Source of the DNA: Elysia marginata
Taxonomy: Eukaryota; Mollusca; Gastropoda; Plakobranchidae
DNA: 23,437 bases
Direction: 5' to 3'
NCBI GenBank assembly: GCA_019649035.1
Contig: BMAT01009383.1
Location: 28,249 to 51,685 of the forward strand
The position numbers were made by a program, and so were the translations under genes. A model generated the notes under the pieces. The model was not told where the DNA came from. It did not search any database and was given only the letters and a program-made list of their open reading frames with translations. This document shows, one piece after another, positions 11,601 to 22,013 of the stretch (position 1 is its first letter; each line of letters starts with the position of its first letter).

Positions 11601-13122
11601 AGGACGGCACTTCACCTGACATTCCCATTCCGTGTTTTGTATACGAGAAACATTTACACGACAATTATCACAGTTTGTAAGTAGAGAACCGTTTCTAAAG
11701 GATAATCTATAGAAGATCATTCATGTCTAAACACAAGTCTGTGTTGATGTGCCTATTAAAAAACAACCCAACTGTTTTCGCATAAAGCCATGATATTATG
11801 AGTTGATTCAAGTTTCCAGACTGTAATGTTACATCTCAATTAAGATGTCATTAGGCATTAGTCACACTTCCATTACTGTTCATGCTCGGTCCGATTGCTG
11901 AAATCTCTCCCACCCCAACCCCTCTTTTTCTCACCCCCTCTCGTCCCGGTTAAATAAAATGATGAGAATTGATAATGTATAAAGCTACCCGAAGTCAATC
12001 TCTTTCAATTTGACTATTCATAAAAGAATTAGGGAAATGTCTTAAAAGAGATATTTTATGTCCATTTTACAATCATTTAACTATTATTTCTGTTTGATGT
12101 GAATGATTAAAGTCAAATTTTTTGACAAAGTGGAACTTGTCCCCACATGGCTTGTCAAAGTTTGTTTTTATTGTTAAGTTAGAAATGGCAAGAGTTTTCT
12201 GTCCAGGTTGATTATTATAGGGTTTTCTTTTTGTTCCGTTTAATGTGCACGCAGGTTGCATGGGCTTTTACGATATACCCAGCGTGATGAGCAAGTTTTT
12301 ATTTAGTTTTGGATCAATTTTGCTTCAATAGGAAGTTCCACCATCCTGAAACAATAATGTTAGTACATAAAATGATATAGTGTCTTTTTTTTCATTTTCT
12401 GTGACGTTATTACTGTGATACAAAAACTTTCTGCGTTTTGTGTTGTCAAGTGTCGACTAATAAGGTCTATGCACTCCTTACATAGGCAAAAAGAATGGTT
12501 TTAAATAAATTCTGTGATTTACTCGAAAAATTTGCTTCATTTGACATTCTAGGAGCCCCAAATGGAATGTTCCAGATTAGTGCTGACATCAATGTAGAGG
12601 CACCACAAAATGAGTCTACATGCGGAATTTTGTGGTTTCGATTCATCTTTGAAAAGGCTTCTAAATGCTCTCTTAGATAAAGAAAAGAAAATATTTTTGT
12701 ATCTTATTAGGTCCTAAATTTCGCATTCGAAAGATAAGAAATCCAAGTGTTCTAATTTAAATTTTAAAAGGTGTAGAAAAATTTTCACATTGTAAAAGCC
12801 AAAAGAGCGTCACCGTGTTCTAACAATCTTTAAAGAATATTTACAACTTTTTTTATCGTCTATGAAGTAACTATAACGAATAATACCATAAACTTTCAAA
12901 CTATGCAATGTATGCTATTTTAAACTGAGTTGTCGCGACATCATTTTTCGATTTATCGTAAACATTTTTTGAAACAAAAGAAATTTGTATACACACCACC
13001 CGATTAGGGTATGGATATTGTCACTAAGCAAAACCAGACAAATTGAATGTTATATTTATCAATGCTCATCAAAGAGTCAGCGAAAAAAATGTGTACACTC
13101 TAATTTCTAGACTTTGAATTAG
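8657..13122. other. Intronic stretch, no gene recognised
   Basis: Long AT-rich intronic DNA. It contains a 9-G run at 8994-9002, a (TTG)n run near 10460-10482 and several T-tracts near 10690-10870. A GC-richer patch at about 11370-11470 holds an E-box with an overlapping RUNX-like site (cacctgtggtg) and a second E-box (cagctg). Short open frames occur on both strands without recognisable domains. Confidence 0.5.
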
Positions 13123-13339
13123 TCAAGAAGTTGAAAAAGTTAAAACAAAATTTGCGAAAAGTTCGTTTACATATCGAGCAAAACGGCCTTCTCTACCTTG
13201 ATACTGCTTCACAATCAATAAGCGTATTACTGCAAGTTGTAAATCTACTTTCCCTGTCTTTCCCTCAAGAATCAGCACGCGGAGACAATAACTAACAATC
13301 TGATCCGTTAAGTCTTGCGGAACGGCACCTGACATTTTC

Positions 13340-13770
13340 TCTCGCCATCACTGTCGACACCTAGCCGAGTATTAGACCTACAAACATTAACTTTGTCCCC
13401 GTCTGCATGGAGGCCAGATTATCCAACCTGTTTGCTGACCTGACAGATGTGTCCAATTGCCACTGAATCAAATTGCCTTCGAGGGGGCTAAGTATGAGAC
13501 AAAAGGTGACAACAGCAAAGCGAAACACCTCCCAGCGGTCGCCTAAAACCTTCTCGAACCTAATAATTGTTTGGCTAATCCTCGGCGAAAACCCGTGATG
13601 TCCATTCCGGTCTGGCCGCCCGCTAGACTCACCATCTGTAAAATACCCGGTATCAAGCCGGACCGTAGATCTTCATGTCCAGGCCCTCTAGATCTAGGCA
13701 TTCTCTGAAGACTAAGATGACGTTAACTTACCCCCCTTTGCGCCCTTCAGTTTGGGGTCCAGTTAAAGCT
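13340..13770. other. GC-richer non-coding island inside the intron
   Basis: This block stands out from the AT-rich intron on both sides and looks single-copy. It has no long open frame. It holds homeodomain-like taataattg next to a Forkhead-like tgtttg (about 13560-13573). On the gene's own strand it has a strong-looking but unassigned splice donor, GTAAGT, at 13731-13726. It is a candidate enhancer or alternative-exon region, which is inference from composition and motifs only. Confidence 0.3.
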
Positions 13771-15094
13771 ATCAACAGACTTAAGTCAACTGAAACTTTG
13801 TGTAAATAATGGGAGATAGTTTTTGTTCTCTATCACTACTACTAAGTCTTCCTACTGTTGGTCTGTTATGTTAATATTGAAGTGACAGGTCTGTTTAGGG
13901 CAATGCAACAAGCGAGTGTTCTGACAACGAAGGTGCAGGGATTGAAGGACTGTTAGAAACCCTCCATGGGAATCATCTACGATAAATTACGTGTCAAATC
14001 GTTCAACGTTCTCACAGCGTTACGTGGCTAAATTATTTCAACGTTTATGTGAGAAAACTCTGGTGATCTCTAGTTTACAATTTTTTTTGTAGCAAGCCGA
14101 GGAAATTCAACACTCGTGTTAAATGCTTGGATAACTTTTAGCGATACATTATTTAGCTTTAGCATTTTAAACATTTAGAGAAAAAAATAATGTCACATGC
14201 CCCAAACCAAAGCCAGAAGAAATAGCAGTGGTTCTTATTCTAGAACAGCTTCCCTGACGTCTGACCCCTTACAGTGTGCATGGAGACGTCAGTTTCTATT
14301 CTATCTCATGGAAAGCAGTTTATTCACTCTTTGCTGCATGCATTCATTCGTTATGTTCTGGATAAACAGCTATTATTAAGTAGCTGAAATTATTCAAAAC
14401 AAAAGCAATGAACAATAAGAGATTTAAGACCGATTTTCCGGCTAACTTCACACAGTTAAGGAGTGTATCATTTTTTTTTTACTTTTATGCCATATTAATC
14501 ATCTTGTATCTTTTGGGTTATCAATAATATTTCTGGCAGAGTTTTAACAATTTAATATTTTTAACATTTTTGTAAAATTTTGTGAAATAAAAGCACTTGG
14601 TTCTTATTATATATATACTTTTATATCTCCGTGTTTTTTTTTTTTGTTTTTTTTTGGCAGGCTTCTTGTTCACTTTGTTACTCAAGAAATTTCAATCGGT
14701 TTTGTGTAAATAAGATGGGATAAAATATACCTACAAAGCCTCAAAATATTATTGAAATTAGCGTTATCAACTACGTGAAAGCAAACAAGAACAACACAAC
14801 TACACATGAAGAAAAAATAGTTCTTCGCTTGTACATTTCATTCAGTTGGATAGGTGAGTGAAGATCTAGACTGATTTCCACGCATATCTTGGAAAACAGA
14901 AAATCAGCACGGATTGATCATGGGATACAAAGTTAGTGAAAACAAAAGATTTACATCCGATTATAGTTTTGGTCTGTTCTCCTTTTTAGTTTGTGTCTAA
15001 TGCCACCAAGCAGGGACAAGCCACAGCTAGCTCACCTTCAACTTTAATGCTACACTTTAAAATTTCAATAATAATCTTTCTCACTTGTATTATT

Positions 15095-15720
15095 TGGACC
15101 ACTTGGAAAAATAAAGCAAACAGATTAATGGGTATCATCTCTAGAACTTTTGTCTGTTCGGATATATTATTCTTCTTTCTCTGTATAAATCCCTCAACAG
15201 ACCTATTCTTAAGTATGGAAATTGTATTTGGTGCCATTTGTTTCGGAGACAATTTGTGTATATTGAAAATGTTCAGAGAAGAGCAGCTAAACTTATTACA
15301 AGATTCGGAAATGTCCTATGAGGATAGATTAAAAAATCTGCAGTTGCCGAGTCTTAAATATAGACGAATGCAAGGCGATCTAATTCAGTTGTGTTACTTC
15401 ATTCCTCAACATGATGACTTGAAGGCATCAGACTTTTTTTTTACTTATTCTAAAATTACATTTACCAGAGGAAGTGTTTTGAAAATGTTTAGGAGTGAGT
15501 ACAATACAAACTCGAGACATCGTTGCTTTATCCAGAGAGCATTGAAAATTTGTACTAACTTACAATATAAGACTAAAAATGCATCATCGTTAAATATGTT
15601 CAAAACCATGTTGATCGTGACTTGCTATCTCTTAAAGATGATTTTGATTGATTTTTGTTTCTTTGATGGTGAACTGATATCTATTAACTATATTTTCTTT
15701 ATTAACCTTAGTTTTTTGTG
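15095..15720 (+). mobile_element. Decayed non-LTR retrotransposon (jockey/CR1-like) reverse transcriptase fragment
   Basis: The translation matches the C-terminal end of the ORF2 reverse transcriptase common in invertebrate jockey/CR1-type LINEs. KANRLMGIISRTF is in one frame from 15113. LSLYKSLNRPILKYGNCIW and then ENVQRRAAKLI are in a second frame (15178-15321, ending in TGA). MSYEDRLKNLQLPSLKYRRM and the following GDLI, the DDLKASDFF segment and TRGSVLKMF are back in the first frame. Two frame changes and loss of the usual NDWN-type motif near the end show it is a dead copy. The catalytic FADD-type palm region is absent, so the copy is 5'-truncated, as is common for LINEs. It lies antisense to the DMRTA gene. 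The exact 3' limit, any tail repeat and any target-site duplication are not clear. Confidence 0.85.
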
Positions 15721-17061
15721 ATTTTTTTTCGCGCGTGTAAAGAATATTAATCCTATTTGGCCTTTGTTGTGATGTGATATTAAATATGATAATAGGAGAG
15801 AAAAGAAATTGTTGTCATATCAAACTAAGCATTTAGGTAAATCCATTCAACGTAAAACATCTAAAAACATTTTTTCCCAAATTCTCTACCCTTATCTGCT
15901 CCCTACGATGCATAATTTTTCTTGGTCTCATCTTTCTCAATATTCTTGCTGTGAAAAGTTTTTATGTTAACACTGTTGTAAATTTTACACTGGCATAAGT
16001 TTGACCTCCCATCATCATTCTTTATCCCGGGTCTAAGACAAGACCCATCGGAGCATCATATTCTGAATCCTGGTAGGATTATAAGACGCTGTACCGGCGG
16101 CAGGGCACCAATTGTACAGCCTGAGTAATCGTATCATTCGGGCGAACAAGTTTCAGTGAATACTAAGTATCTTTTTAGATGCGGGATTATCGTGGTTTGT
16201 GTGGGTGTGCAACACAGAACAATACAAGTTGAATGCACCCTGTGTATTTTATTTGCAAGGCTAGGGACAGTTGCATGAGCTTGGTTGTTGCTTTGGCGTT
16301 CAAACTATCTGAATCTATTTTTTTCCTCGGCGATATCCTCCTCTAGGCAAACTGAGTCAGGTAGAGGGGTAGGTAAGAATACTGTCCATGCGTCATGCTC
16401 CTGGTAGTTTATAGCATTGTTCAATTTCGGCAAAGCAAGATTTAGACCTAGGTTCCCTGAGCAAGAAACTCGATCTAGTATCTACCAGAGACACGGCATC
16501 TTTCAGTAATTATAGATTGTAGGATGACAGTAGTGAGAGTCTCAATCTAACAGGCAAAAGACGAGATGCACATAATGTATCAAACTGCCAAGGGCGAAAG
16601 AATAGAACGACTTGTAGCTCGAGAAAAAACCCCAGTCCGTGAATGAAAGTCGCAGGTACATTCCCTGAGCATCATTAAAAATTCCAAAAGAGAATTTGTG
16701 TATTTTAATGTCCCCTAAGCTCCCTTGAGTCTGAAGCCGAGGCGAGGCTTAGATGCTAAATCTGATATTGTAGAAGCGTGAAGGGTGAAATAGATATACC
16801 CCGCCACCACATCCGTGAGTGGAGTTATATCAAACATGGTTGTTTGCGTTTAACATGCGAAATCCCCTGGGGCTTTCCACACCCTCCAGGATTCCAGGGC
16901 ACCATGGCGAACAACCACCTAGACCGATGTAATACTAACTCAATGAGGTTTTAATCCTTTGGCTCCAGCGTCAATTTCCGACAAGTTTTCATTTTTGTTA
17001 AGAGTTTTTTTTCTTCTGTAAAACTCTTTAAACTTTATTTTCAAAGACTAAAATGTCGCCT
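15721..17061. other. Intronic stretch, no gene recognised
   Basis: The first 300 bases may include the remains of the LINE 3' UTR. Two small perfect hairpins follow: gggtct/agaccc (16029-16046) and aatcct/aggatt (16066-16080). From about 16020 the sequence is GC-richer than the rest of the intron and appears single-copy. No open frame with recognisable protein content was found. Confidence 0.45.
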
Positions 17062-17138
17062 CCTGCCTTGCGTACCGAGCTCGCGGGGTCTGGAAGTTCC
17101 GGAAATTCCCAGGTTTTCTATCTCTCCCGCAAGGCAGG
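17062..17138. repeat. Perfect 11-bp inverted repeat around a motif-rich 55-base core
   Basis: The arms are cctgccttgcg (17062-17072) and cgcaaggcagg (17128-17138), exact reverse complements. The core contains palindromic ttccggaa (17097-17104), which fits ETS/STAT-type sites. Overlapping it is ggaaattccc (17101-17110), whose reverse complement GGGAATTTCC fits the NF-kappaB consensus. A homeodomain-like ccaattag follows the right arm. The arms and motifs are seen directly; a regulatory role is inferred. Confidence 0.75.
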
Positions 17139-17372
17139 CCAATTAGAAAGGGCGTTCAGAAGATAGCGAGAACAACAAAAGTTGCCATTGTCCTGGGTGA
17201 GCGGTGTCAACATGTCTTACTCGGGCTCAATCCGTGTGAAGAGCGCAGGGATTTGATCTCCAGCGGCAGCTTTGTTGCACTGAGAGGGACAACAAACAAG
17301 GTGATATCTTCGACTTTCCTTTTCAGCTCACCCACCCCTTACACACAACATAATAAACTGCGTTTAGCCTAC

Positions 17373-17407
17373 AAACTTTGAAAGTAAGGTCAAGCTTTTC
17401 AAAGTTT
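17373..17407. repeat. Perfect 11-bp inverted repeat with 13-base loop
   Basis: The arms are aaactttgaaa (17373-17383) and tttcaaagttt (17397-17407). The right arm runs into a second ttcaaag, so three TCF/LEF-like CTTTGAA/TTCAAAG words lie within about 40 bases. It could be a hairpin in the pre-mRNA or a paired binding-site cluster. AT-rich DNA gives such matches by chance more often, so a function is only suggested. Confidence 0.65.
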
Positions 17408-17866
17408 CAAAGACAGGCTGGTTAATGCAGAAAATGACATTTAAATCCCCGACGAAATCGCGCCCGTGTGAGGTAGGGCTATTTTTTGTGACACTGCCGA
17501 GATCAATCTTTTCAATAGCTGTGAATGGGAGGAAATGCTACACAAGCCACGGGTACAGTGATTTGAACTAAAGGAACTTTGTTTTTCTGTGGTTTTCAAA
17601 GGCAGAGAGTTCCCTCCAAAGGTGACAAGGGGTTTATCGGTTTGATTTTAAGATAGCTGGCAAGCTAGACTCTTACGTACTGCCAATATCACTGATAATT
17701 AAACAATTGAGTCCCGTATTAATCAGCTACAATAGCCAGCTAGCCTTTGTGAGTGTTCGATCAGGCCACAGGAAGAGAATCAGGAGGGGAGTGTTATTGA
17801 AGAGAGTGGGTGAAACACAGAAACAGGGAGTAAAAGCGACAGATTATAAGTGTGAATTAAAGTGGA

Positions 17867-17868
<2 letters not shown>

Positions 17869-17916
<48 letters not shown>

Positions 17917-17922
17917 AGGGAG
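17869..17922. repeat. (GA)n microsatellite with GGGA tail
   Basis: An uninterrupted run of about 21 GA units is followed by ggagggaggg. In the DMRTA pre-mRNA it reads as a (CU)n pyrimidine tract inside the intron. Confidence 0.9.
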
Positions 17923-19964
17923 AAGAGGTTGACAGGAAATTGTCGCGATAGAGTTAATCATCTAGAAATGGTTGCTTCGATCAAGCCATCACATAAGGCG
18001 CCAAAAGCCCTCACGCGACAACCTTGTTGTAATTAATGTAAAGCTTCCTTTGAGTTCACATTTTTAGGAAGTTTGAGATCAAAGTTGAAGCCTTTTGTTG
18101 TTGGACAGGGCTAAAATTTTGAACTGAAACCAAGCTAGCCAGGTTGCAGACAGGCCGAAGAGTAGCTTTCAATATTACATGGTTGTACTGGGATTAATAG
18201 TGTCCTCTGATACTCTCCAAGCTAACCCAGGCATGAGAAACTCTGGAGTTGACACGAGGGTTTTACTATCGATTGTGTTTCAAAATGAGAATCTACCTAA
18301 CGTGGTTATTGTTATAAAATGAAGAAATAAGAATTTTTTTGTGATGTTGGTTATATGATATAGTTCGTCTATGTAGAAAATCTGTTTGGGGCTTGCCTTT
18401 TGTTAAAAGCAGAAAATTTAATAATTTGCCCTGTAACCAGTTGTTAATATGTTGCAATATTTAGATTCAGACTTTGTTGTTAAAATCAATTTGACTCTCT
18501 GAAACTTTAGCTAAGTATCAAATTAAAGGAGCATAAGCTTACAAAATTGTTAGTTATAGGAATGTTTATCAGACCAACAATTTTTTATTTAAAAAGTAAG
18601 AAATGATTCTTTTACCTAATCCAAAATCTTAGAGACTTGGCAGATTGTTTTTTTTGTTGTTGTTGTTGTTTTTTTTTGCGAGTAACGTTTTTTTATACTG
18701 CAAGATGACTTTATTCTTGCTATAATTGCTCAATGGTTGACAATTTTTTTTGGATATGTGTTTGACATTAATTTTATTCTAATGCTTGAACATATTCTAT
18801 CTATCGGATGTATTTAATTAATCTTACATCGTTATCCATTCGTGCCATCATCAACAACCATGTAAGACCTCTTATTAATTAGACATTAACTTTTCTAAAA
18901 AGTGTGGCCTTTAACTTAGAAAGCGTAATTTTTGTCATTTTTTTGTCATCCATTTACCCATTTAGCATACAAATTAATATACTACTCAACTTTTACCATA
19001 GCAATTATCATTGAGTTAAATTAAAATTGTATCATAGATATGAGAAAAATCTAAATCAATAGTTTTAGGGCACCGCTATTTAACAGAACGCTCTATATAG
19101 AAAAGTTATCGGCTCCTGTTTAAGCATATGTTGTTTTTTCCTTGTGTTTTTATCAGAACATATTACGTTCCGTTGTTTCAAAGATTTGTGAAAGCTTAAC
19201 GGTAAAATTATATCATGAAAAAAAAATTTTTTAACAGAATGAATAGAATGATTTATTTATCAATAAGATATGAGGTCTATTTTGATTGTTGTACTATTTT
19301 TTACACCCATTCTTCCTTGCCCATTCAATTCATACATGTTTTTTATTCACCCCCACCCCTCTTCACGCAATTTTTTCTTCCCCCATCAAGATTTTTTCCT
19401 AAGATTCTATCACCTCATGCCTTGGTTTTAATAGTTTGCTGTGTGTTGTTGGTTTCTATATAGTTGTCTTTGTTCTTTATTTCATCTCTTGATATTGGCC
19501 AAAAAGCAACAATATCATGCAACCAAAATGGCCATCATATGTCTTTTTCTCGCTCAAGTTTACGATACGCTAAACAATAACTTTAAGTCTTTTGAGTGAA
19601 CATCAATGTTGGTTTTTACTAATACACTTACTAAAAAACGTATTGTTTAAGCAAATATAAGTTTCTCATTAGTATAATTAGTTTTATTAAATCACTAGCA
19701 GTTTAAATCTTTAAGGTATGATAATAAATATTTTTTACAAACCGGTCAGAACTCAGAAGGTTTAAATAAAATTAATGCAACAAAAAGTTACGTCTTCATT
19801 CTTCCTAAAAAATTATTTTATGGAATTTCGAAACAATTTTCAGAAAGCTTTTCAAAAACTTTAAGATATTATGCTACAAATAGCTTAAAAAGACGCCACA
19901 CTCGTTATTCACTTCTCTTTCTTACCGATGGTAGTATATTATGGAATGCATCATAAAATTTCAA
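17923..19964. other. Intronic stretch, no gene recognised
   Basis: AT-rich intronic DNA with a (TTG)n run at about 18655-18672 and several T-tracts. The open frame at 19215-19463 is Phe/Pro/Ile-rich low-complexity translation without a recognisable domain. I see no splice-bounded exon, RNA gene or transposon. Confidence 0.5.
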
Positions 19965-19987
19965 TAGTAATAATAATAATAATAATG

Positions 19988-20054
<67 letters not shown>

Positions 20055-20068
20055 TAATAATAATAATA
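19965..20068. repeat. (TAA)n microsatellite
   Basis: About 35 AAT/TAA units, with one gat interruption near 19987 and an AAAA interruption near 20050. The poly-Ile and poly-Leu open frames across it are repeat artefacts. Confidence 0.93.
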
Positions 20069-20697
20069 TGCCAAGAAAACTTAATCCTATCTGGCAACCT
20101 ATCAAAGATGACATATTCCCTAAAAGTAAACTCGTGTAACGCAGCTTCAAAATTCTATTGTCTTGTGTTTTTATTCGGGGTTTTACGGAAATTTTAGGTT
20201 ATATCTAATAGAAAAATACAAAAAAAAAAACCCATAAGAACTATTCATGTTCTCAACGTTACAATAGATAGAACTTTACCTTACTCTAAAATTTAGTGCG
20301 TACTTTTTCTTGCTCTATTTTCAAGAAACAATAGGCCTAGTTGTCTATTTTTGTTTGTTTGTTTGTTTTCCCTTTAATAGAGCTATTATGAAGTACTTAT
20401 TTTCACATTCCCCTACCCAAGGCTTGCCTCTTCAGTAAAAAACTTTTGCTCTTGGTTCATTTTGTTTCTGTTTTTGTTTTCCGTAAATTTGATACATCAG
20501 TATTCAGGATTACCCCGAATGATCACCTCAAACAAGCAAAAAGAAAGTAGAGAAGGTGAAAGAATTCATGAACCTAAATAAAAAAAAGGAAAAATAGAGA
20601 CACTTTTTTAATACCCCATAGCAATCAACATTTTCCCTTCAATTTGTTTTTCTTTAATGGTCAAATTAAAAAAAAAAAGAATGAGATAGCGTATCCA

Positions 20698-20798
20698 GTA
20701 GTAGTACTAGCAGCAGCAGAAGTAGTAGTAGTTGTGGTGGTGATAGTAACAGCATCAGCAGTGTGGTTAGTAGTGGGTTCGTTGTAGTAATGATGGTG

Positions 20799-20877
<79 letters not shown>

Positions 20878-20930
20878 GGGAAGTAGTGGTAGTAATAGCA
20901 GTAGTAGTTGTTGTTGCTAGTAGTAGTATA
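20698..20930. repeat. (GTA)n/(GTG)n/(GCA)n compound trinucleotide repeat
   Basis: An extended trinucleotide array has a perfect (GTA)n core of about 23 units (20808-20876), flanked by GGT, GCA and TAG variants. The poly-Val, poly-Thr and poly-Tyr frames on both strands are artefacts. It lies about 220 bases inside the intron from the donor site. In the pre-mRNA it reads as a long CUA/UAC repeat. Confidence 0.93.
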
Positions 20931-21145
20931 TGCAGTCCTTGTAAATATAAGCACAAAAGTCTTGTGTTGTAATATGTAGAGAGGGCGGCGGATGAAAGGA
21001 AGAAGAGGAAGACAAAATAGGGCTCATTTTCTTTAATGTAGTCATTGTTACATACCACTGTAACATTCGTGTAGAATTATGACAACGGTTGAATAATGAA
21101 AACTTCCATGTTCTAACCGAGACACGCGGCAAGAGAAAGACGAGT

Positions 21146-21154
21146 ACTCACCAT
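21146..21154 (-). promoter_or_regulatory. 5' splice site of the coding intron
   Basis: The minus strand reads ATG|GTGAGT, with the intron starting at 21151. It matches the metazoan donor consensus over GTGAGT. It leaves one base (G) of a split codon and joins in frame to the acceptor at 5725. Read-through without splicing would add 34 unrelated residues before a stop near 21048. Confidence 0.9.
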
Positions 21155-21884
21155 GCTCATCCCCGGAGTCCGACTGAGATTGATGCACACGCCGTGATCC
21201 GGCTGGTGAGCGACGGTCTTCTCCTTCCAGCCGAGGATGCTGGGGATGTTGTTGAAGGTGTAGTCTTTCAGGAAGACCATTCTCCATCAGATTGTCTTTA
21301 CTGCCCAGAATTTCCTCACTTTCAGCATCTCCTAACGTGGGCACTCCTTCCTGTCCTTTGCCCATGAGAAGCGGCGCTCCAGTTCTGCTTACATCGCCAG
21401 CTCCGCCAACCAAGGAGGTTGTGGAGGTGGACGAGGAGGCGGGTACGGTAGTGCCAGGTTGCGGCAAGAAGGATTTTGCCTCAGGGAAAAAGTCTACCGT
21501 CTCTGGGTTCATCTGGAGGAGTCCGTTGGGCCCATAGAGCAGCCCCATCTCCCTGGCCTCATTCTCCTCCTGTGCCTGCTGACGCCGGAGCGCCACTTGG
21601 GCTGCCATGACGCGCTGCCTCTCGGCAATCAGTGTACACTTGGCGCACACACAGTCCCTCCACCGACAGTAGCGCTTGTGGCCCTTGAGCGCTGATACTA
21701 CGCCGTGGTTGCGGCACCGAGCGCACTTGGGTGTCCTGGGGTAGCGGTCAGCGGCTGACCTCATGAACATGCCGGACGAGTCGCTTGGGGAGGTGCTGCT
21801 GCTGCTGCTTGTGTTGGTGGACATTGGTTGGCCGCTGGTGTGACTGTCTGACAACATGCCTCTTTCGTCATCCGAGGAGGACAT
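21152..21884 (-). CDS. DMRTA2: DMRTA-class (Dmrt4/5) transcription factor, coding exon 1 (DM domain)
   Basis: This is the first coding exon, giving residues 1-244 plus one base of codon 245. The N-terminus is Ser/Thr-rich (24-37). The DM domain starts at about 51 ([11 protein letters not shown]) and carries the full intertwined zinc set C54, C57, H60, H69, C73, C78, C80 and C83. Its recognition helix is [16 protein letters not shown] (88-103). DM proteins bind DNA, largely in the minor groove, and act in sexual differentiation and neurogenesis; DMRTA genes are best known from neural and olfactory progenitors. The words [18 protein letters not shown], then KCTLIAE and [11 protein letters not shown], point to DMRTA rather than DMRT3 or Dmrt93B. 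The start is the ATG at 21884: it has an A at -3 and an in-frame TAA 23 codons upstream (21953-21951). The joined protein is 591 residues. Orthology within DMRTA is not resolved by eye; the symbol is a class label. Confidence 0.95.
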
Positions 21885-22013
21885 GGTAATGTGTGGGTTC
21901 CTTAAGGTCTTCTCAACTTCAGATTCCCTCGAATCTTTTCTGTGAGGAAGTTACTTGAAAAATGGGCTGGCAGTATAGGTGTTCTTCCTCTCTCCAAGAT
22001 GCTCCGGTATACC
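21885..22013 (-). other. 5' UTR of the DMRTA gene, probable exon start at 22013
   Basis: This stretch contains no ATG upstream of the start codon and has an in-frame TAA. At its upstream edge the minus strand reads CATATCTTTCCTCAG then GGTATACC, a good polypyrimidine-AG acceptor (AG at 22015-22014). This suggests that the first coding exon is preceded by a non-coding exon further upstream. If it is not used, transcription may start inside the AT-rich block upstream. Confidence 0.5.

Larger units (their letters stand above)
5725..21151 (-). other. 15.4 kb phase-1 intron of the DMRTA gene
   Basis: The intron runs from the donor GTGAGT (21151-21146) to the acceptor AG (5726-5725). It separates the DM domain from the DMA domain, as in other DMRTA genes. 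It is AT-rich, with scattered GC-richer patches (about 7500-7770, 11370-11470, 13340-13770, 16020-17700). It carries an antisense LINE fragment, a 106-bp tandem array and several microsatellites. No conserved additional coding exon was found. Confidence 0.88.

Noticed and set aside
14993-15721. A 242-codon open frame that looks like an uncharacterised membrane protein
   Set aside because: Its middle and end match the LINE reverse transcriptase C-terminus, and the intervening conserved words lie in another frame. It is a dead retrotransposon fragment, and its hydrophobic ends are chance AT-rich translation.
19905-20197. Poly-Leu and poly-Ile open frames
   Set aside because: They are translations of the (TAA)n microsatellite.
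20661-21058. Poly-Thr, poly-Tyr and poly-Val open frames
   Set aside because: They are translations of the trinucleotide array in successive frames, not proteins.
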